Made by a program: the position numbers and the translations under genes. A stretch of 15,823 nucleotides of DNA from JBMNQS01 sp050944255 (GTDB lineage: Bacteria > Bacillota > Clostridia > Christensenellales > Maliibacteriaceae), in the NCBI GenBank assembly GCA_050944255.1, contig JBMNQS010000055.1, positions 1 to 15,823 of the forward strand, given 5' to 3'. This document shows, one piece after another, positions 13,872-15,823 of the stretch (its first letter is position 1; every line of letters begins with the position of its first letter). A model generated the notes under the pieces. The model worked only from the letters and a program-made list of their open reading frames with translations. It had not been told where the DNA came from and made no database searches.

Positions 13872-14615
13872 ATGCGAAAACTTTTAGGCTATATCCGCCG
13901 CGCCTGCGACGACTTTAAACTCATCGAGCCCGGCGACAAAATCTGTATTGGCCTGTCCGGCGGCAAGGACTCTCTGTCCCTTGTGGCGGCGCTCTCCAGG
14001 TGCCGCAAATTCTTCCGCATCCCCTTTGAGCTCTGCGCCGTGCACCTGTGCATGGGCCTGTGCGAAGAGGACGTCTCGGGCATGCAGGCCTTCTGCCGGG
14101 AGCACGACGTCCCCCTCACCATCGTCCATACCCAGATCGGCCACGTGGTGCTCAACGTCCGCAAAGAAAAGAACCCCTGCAGCCTCTGCGCCAATATGCG
14201 CCGCGGTGTCCTGCACGAGGCCGCCAAAAACCTGGGCTGCAACAAAGTAGCCCTGGCCCACCACCGTGACGACGCCATAGAGACGCTCCTATTATGCATC
14301 CTGCAGGAGGGGCGCATGCATACCTTCTCCCCCATCACCTACCTGGACAGGAGCGGCATCACCCTCATACGGCCCATGGTCTACGCCCCCGAAGCCCACA
14401 TCATCCGCCTGGCCGCTCAAATGAACTTTCCCATTTTAAAAAGCCCTTGCCCCCTGGACGGCCACACCCGCCGCCAGGATGTCAAGGAGCTCATCAAACG
14501 CATCGAAAAGGACTTTCCCCACGCCGGCGAACGCCTCTTTCACGCCCTGCAAAACACAGCCCAATACCGCCTCTGGGACGAACCCTCCCTGCTCCGCCCG
14601 CCCAGGCAGGAATGA
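13872..14615 (+). CDS. TtcA-family PP-loop tRNA thiolation protein
   Basis: This 247-residue ATP-pyrophosphatase has the PP-loop SGGKDS (29-34), which activates a tRNA base as an adenylate. C103 and C106 (CSLC) and C193 (SPCPLDG) match the three cysteines that hold the iron-sulfur cluster in TtcA, and AHHRDDAIETLL (129-140) is the family's second signature. TtcA makes 2-thiocytidine at tRNA position 32. This protein lacks the length of the E. coli enzyme (about 310 residues), so the exact nucleotide modified may differ. AAGGAG precedes the ATG. The stop is followed within about 10 bp by hairpin repeats, the first of which could end transcription. Confidence 0.85.
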   Translation: MRKLLGYIRRACDDFKLIEPGDKICIGLSGGKDSLSLVAALSRCRKFFRIPFELCAVHLCMGLCEEDVSGMQAFCREHDVPLTIVHTQIGHVVLNVRKEKNPCSLCANMRRGVLHEAAKNLGCNKVALAHHRDDAIETLLLCILQEGRMHTFSPITYLDRSGITLIRPMVYAPEAHIIRLAAQMNFPILKSPCPLDGHTRRQDVKELIKRIEKDFPHAGERLFHALQNTAQYRLWDEPSLLRPPRQE

Positions 14616-14625
14616 ACGATAAAGG

Positions 14626-14757
14626 CCGGGCTCCGCCCGGACAGGCCCGCTTAAGGCTCCGCCTTAAGAACCCGCCGGGCGCTGCCCGGACCCGCTTAGA
14701 ACCTTTTCTGAAGAAAAGGTTCTAAGAACTCCAAAAGACTTCACCACCGCTTCGCGG
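14626..14757 (-). repeat. Hairpin repeat cluster, type A copy 3 (inverted)
   Basis: In the opposite orientation to copies 1 and 2: CCGCGAAGCGG and the AAGTCTTTTGGAGTT leader (about 14728-14757 read on the minus strand), then a perfect 15-bp hairpin (14695-14709/14712-14726). Satellite hairpins follow: CCGGGC/GCCCGG with loop GCT (14675-14680/14684-14689), CTTAAGGC/GCCTTAAG with loop TCC (14650-14657/14661-14668) and CCGGGC/GCCCGG with loop TCC (14626-14631/14635-14640). It starts about 10 bp after the TtcA-family stop. Confidence 0.85.
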
Positions 14758-14772
14758 AAGGGTAAATAAAAT

Positions 14773-14849
14773 CCAGGAACCTTTTTCTGTAGAAAAAGGG
14801 TTCCTGGACCTCCAAAAAGACTTTACCACCAATGCCCTTTGGGCATTGG
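14773..14849 (-). repeat. Hairpin repeat, divergent copy 4 (inverted)
   Basis: The long hairpin (14773-14788/14791-14807) has the same CCTTTTTCT core, but the outer arm is CCAGGAA instead of CTTAGAA and the partner arm has changed to match, with one bulged G. An AAAGTCTTTTTGGAGG leader lies beside it (minus strand). The CCGCGAAGCG head is replaced by a 9-bp hairpin CCAATGCCC/GGGCATTGG (14829-14837/14841-14849), related to the AAATGCCC module at 229-250. It also lies just after the stop of the ribbon-helix-helix gene and may serve as its terminator. Confidence 0.75.
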
Positions 14850-14869
14850 GCAGATATAAAAATACTCCG

Positions 14870-15052
14870 TTAAATCTTTTTAGGTGACTTTTTAAAATCA
14901 ATTTCCCCATATTTCTCTTCAAACGCGCGAATACAGTCCCTTATAAGGATCAAAATCTGACTATTGACAGAACGGCCCTCATAATCCGCTACATAATGTA
15001 ATTTATTTAGCCATTCCTCTTCCATCCTCACTGTAATATGTTTCTTTGCCAT
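14870..15052 (-). CDS. Ribbon-helix-helix (Arc/CopG-like) DNA-binding protein
   Basis: This 60-residue protein fits the ribbon-helix-helix fold: a short beta strand KHITVRM (4-10) that would read the DNA major groove as a dimer, helix A (about 11-24) and helix B (about 28-47), then a lysine-rich tail. GGAGGTG lies about 6 bp before the ATG. The gene stands alone, with no toxin or mobilisation gene beside it, and lies between two repeat clusters. An inverted repeat inside its own promoter suggests autorepression. The region is clearly more AT-rich than the rest of the window, hinting at separate origin. An orphan antitoxin is an alternative reading. Confidence 0.8.
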   Translation of the reverse strand: MAKKHITVRMEEEWLNKLHYVADYEGRSVNSQILILIRDCIRAFEEKYGEIDFKKSPKKI

Positions 15053-15111
15053 AAAAACACCTCCAAAACAGCATTATTATGGCTTTACTTTGCTACTGTT
15101 TTATGTTATGA

Positions 15112-15143
15112 TGTATAAAATGACTTCAAAATATAGTCATTTT
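15112..15143 (-). promoter_or_regulatory. Promoter with operator of the ribbon-helix-helix gene
   Basis: On the minus strand an ATGACT -35-like box (15135-15140) and a TATACA -10-like box (15112-15117) are 17 bp apart. A perfect 9-bp inverted repeat (AAAATGACT 15117-15125, AGTCATTTT 15135-15143, 9-bp gap) spans the spacer and the -35 box. This is where a ribbon-helix-helix dimer pair would block polymerase. Confidence 0.5.
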
Positions 15144-15180
15144 TAATGCAAAACACCTTCATCTCTCCCCCTATCCCATG

Positions 15181-15215
15181 CAAAAGGCACAAGCCTATCC
15201 TGCTTGTGCCTTTTG
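15181..15215. terminator. Bidirectional intrinsic terminator
   Basis: A perfect 14-bp stem, CAAAAGGCACAAGC (15181-15194) with its complement (15202-15215), and a 7-nt loop carry A/T tracts at both ends. It would stop leftward transcription coming from the MreB-family gene before the ribbon-helix-helix gene. No plus-strand gene ends here. Confidence 0.8.
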
Positions 15216-15218
15216 TCT

Positions 15219-15299
15219 GCCGCGAAGCGTGATAAAGTTTCTTGGAGATTCCTAAGAACCTTCTTTTCCAAAGAAGGTTCTTAGGCCGCCGGAGGCATC
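15219..15299 (+). repeat. Hairpin repeat, type B copy 5
   Basis: The unit has the head CCGCGAAGCG, a leader AAGTTTCTTGGAGATT and a 16-bp perfect hairpin (15251-15266/15270-15285, loop TCC). It ends in GGCCGCCGGAGGCATC, which is the exact reverse complement of 158-173 in the first cluster, tying both repeat zones to one family. Confidence 0.85.
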
Positions 15300-15315
15300 C
15301 CCGAAGCACCCCCGT

Positions 15316-15345
15316 CCCCAAAGTTTCTTGGGGTTTCCCGGACAA
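15316..15345 (+). repeat. Fragment of a type B repeat
   Basis: CCCCAA/TTGGGG (15316-15321/15328-15333) forms a small hairpin around AGTTTC. The stretch AAGTTTCTTGGGG is shared with copy 7, but no long hairpin follows. The remaining bases up to copy 6 hold no gene that I can see. Confidence 0.45.
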
Positions 15346-15386
15346 CGCTCGGCTATTCCCGCTTTCCCGCTTACGCCTTTCCCCCT

Positions 15387-15467
15387 CCGCGAAGCGTATT
15401 AAAGTTTCTTGGAGATTCTTAAGGACCTTCTTTTCCAAAGAAGGTCCTTAAGCCGCCGGAGGCACCC
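15387..15467 (+). repeat. Hairpin repeat, type B copy 6
   Basis: It has the same head and AAGTTTCTTGGAGATT leader as copy 5, then a 16-bp perfect hairpin (15418-15433/15437-15452, loop TCC). The stem has CTTAAGGACC where copy 5 has CCTAAGAACC, and the other arm has changed in step. The CCGCCGGAGGC tail is kept. Confidence 0.85.
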
Positions 15468-15481
15468 CTCCCTTCCCCCAG

Positions 15482-15552
15482 CAAGTTTCTTGGGGATTCT
15501 TAAGGGGCCTTCTTTTTTAAAGAAGGCCCCTTAAGCCACGCCGGAGGCACCC
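15482..15552 (+). repeat. Hairpin repeat, type B copy 7
   Basis: The CGCGAAGCG head is absent. The leader is AAGTTTCTTGGGGATT and the hairpin is 17 bp and perfect (15499-15515/15519-15535), with loop TTT instead of TCC. The core is GGGGCC/GGCCCC, again changed in both arms. The GCCGGAGGCACC tail follows and runs almost to the stop of the MreB-family gene. Confidence 0.85.
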
Positions 15553-15561
15553 CCCGTTTAT

Positions 15562-15823
15562 TTACCTTGTCCTATTGCGTATCCGGCTCTTACCGGAGAC
15601 CATATTTTCCGAGAAGATATCGATATTTTCCAGGGCCCGTCCCGTGCCGATGGCCACGCAGGAGATGGCGTCCTCTGCCACATAGCAGGGGACCTTGGTA
15701 TTCTCGCTGATGAGGCGGTCCAGCCCATAGAGCAGCGCGCCGCCGCCTGTCATGACGATGCCGCGCCCGCTGACATCCGCCGCCAGTTCGGGAGGCGTAC
15801 GTTCCAGCACCGAGTATACGGCC
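15562..15823 (-). CDS. mreB: MreB/Mbl rod-shape actin homologue, C-terminal part only
   Basis: Eighty-six C-terminal residues are visible; the rest lies beyond the right edge. The stretch VLERTPPELAADV, then GIVMTGGGALLYGLDRLI, then VAEDAISCVAIGTGRALENID is the conserved end of MreB-family proteins, including the GGG nucleotide-binding loop. These proteins polymerise under the membrane and guide cell-wall synthesis in rods. MreB, Mbl and MreBH cannot be told apart from this part, so the symbol stands for the family. The tail SGKSRIRNRTR is basic. Repeat copy 7 follows the stop by about 10 bp. Confidence 0.88.
   Translation of the reverse strand, partial: AVYSVLERTPPELAADVSGRGIVMTGGGALLYGLDRLISENTKVPCYVAEDAISCVAIGTGRALENIDIFSENMVSGKSRIRNRTR

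Noticed and set aside
15106..15438. 110-residue minus-strand frame in the right repeat zone
   Set aside because: It runs through repeat copies 5 and 6, a terminator and a promoter; the residues repeat along with the DNA repeats.
15219..15552. CRISPR array
   Set aside because: The units are internally palindromic, of unequal spacing and differ in stem sequence, and no cas gene is present.

Overview
The window reads as a chromosomal segment from a GC-rich Gram-positive anaerobe of the Clostridia type. The reasons are the strong AGGAGG ribosome sites with frequent TTG and GTG starts, the metK-recD2-comF operon, a PbpC-like lipoprotein penicillin-binding protein, and an MreB-family gene. I cannot name the genus. 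There is no prophage, insertion sequence, rRNA, CRISPR array or tRNA that I can support.

Layout from left to right. Bases 1-370 hold a cluster of modular hairpin repeats. A plus-strand operon follows (493-3043): a TIM-barrel sugar isomerase/epimerase, a D-2-hydroxyacid dehydrogenase and an SGNH hydrolase, ending at a bidirectional terminator (3067-3094). The rest of the core runs leftward. A class B penicillin-binding lipoprotein with a MecA-type N-domain has its own promoter and a palindromic operator candidate. Next is the ruvC-ruvA-ruvB-queA operon (Holliday junction processing plus queuosine synthesis), in which three of four genes start with TTG. Then come a small double zinc-ribbon protein, a structured RNA candidate with its own promoter, and metK-recD2-comF, whose genes overlap by GTGA. 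A divergent promoter pair separates metK from a rightward TtcA-family PP-loop gene.

The right end (14616-15561) is a second repeat-rich zone around an orphan ribbon-helix-helix regulator. It ends in the 3' part of an MreB/Mbl gene that leaves the window.

The most interesting signals lie between genes. (1) Seven hairpin repeats share a leader and have 15-17 bp stems whose arms covary. Several neighbouring stems of unrelated sequence carry the same TCC triloop. (2) A roughly 220-nt RNA candidate sits between comF and the zinc-ribbon gene. Its ends are complementary, and its place next to comF suggests the raiA-motif (SAR) RNA class. (3) The metK leader is about 180 nt long and has terminator-like and mutually exclusive hairpins that I could not match to a known SAM riboswitch. 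(4) Inverted repeats bracket or overlap three promoters (the PBP gene, the RNA candidate and the ribbon-helix-helix gene), suggesting dedicated regulators.
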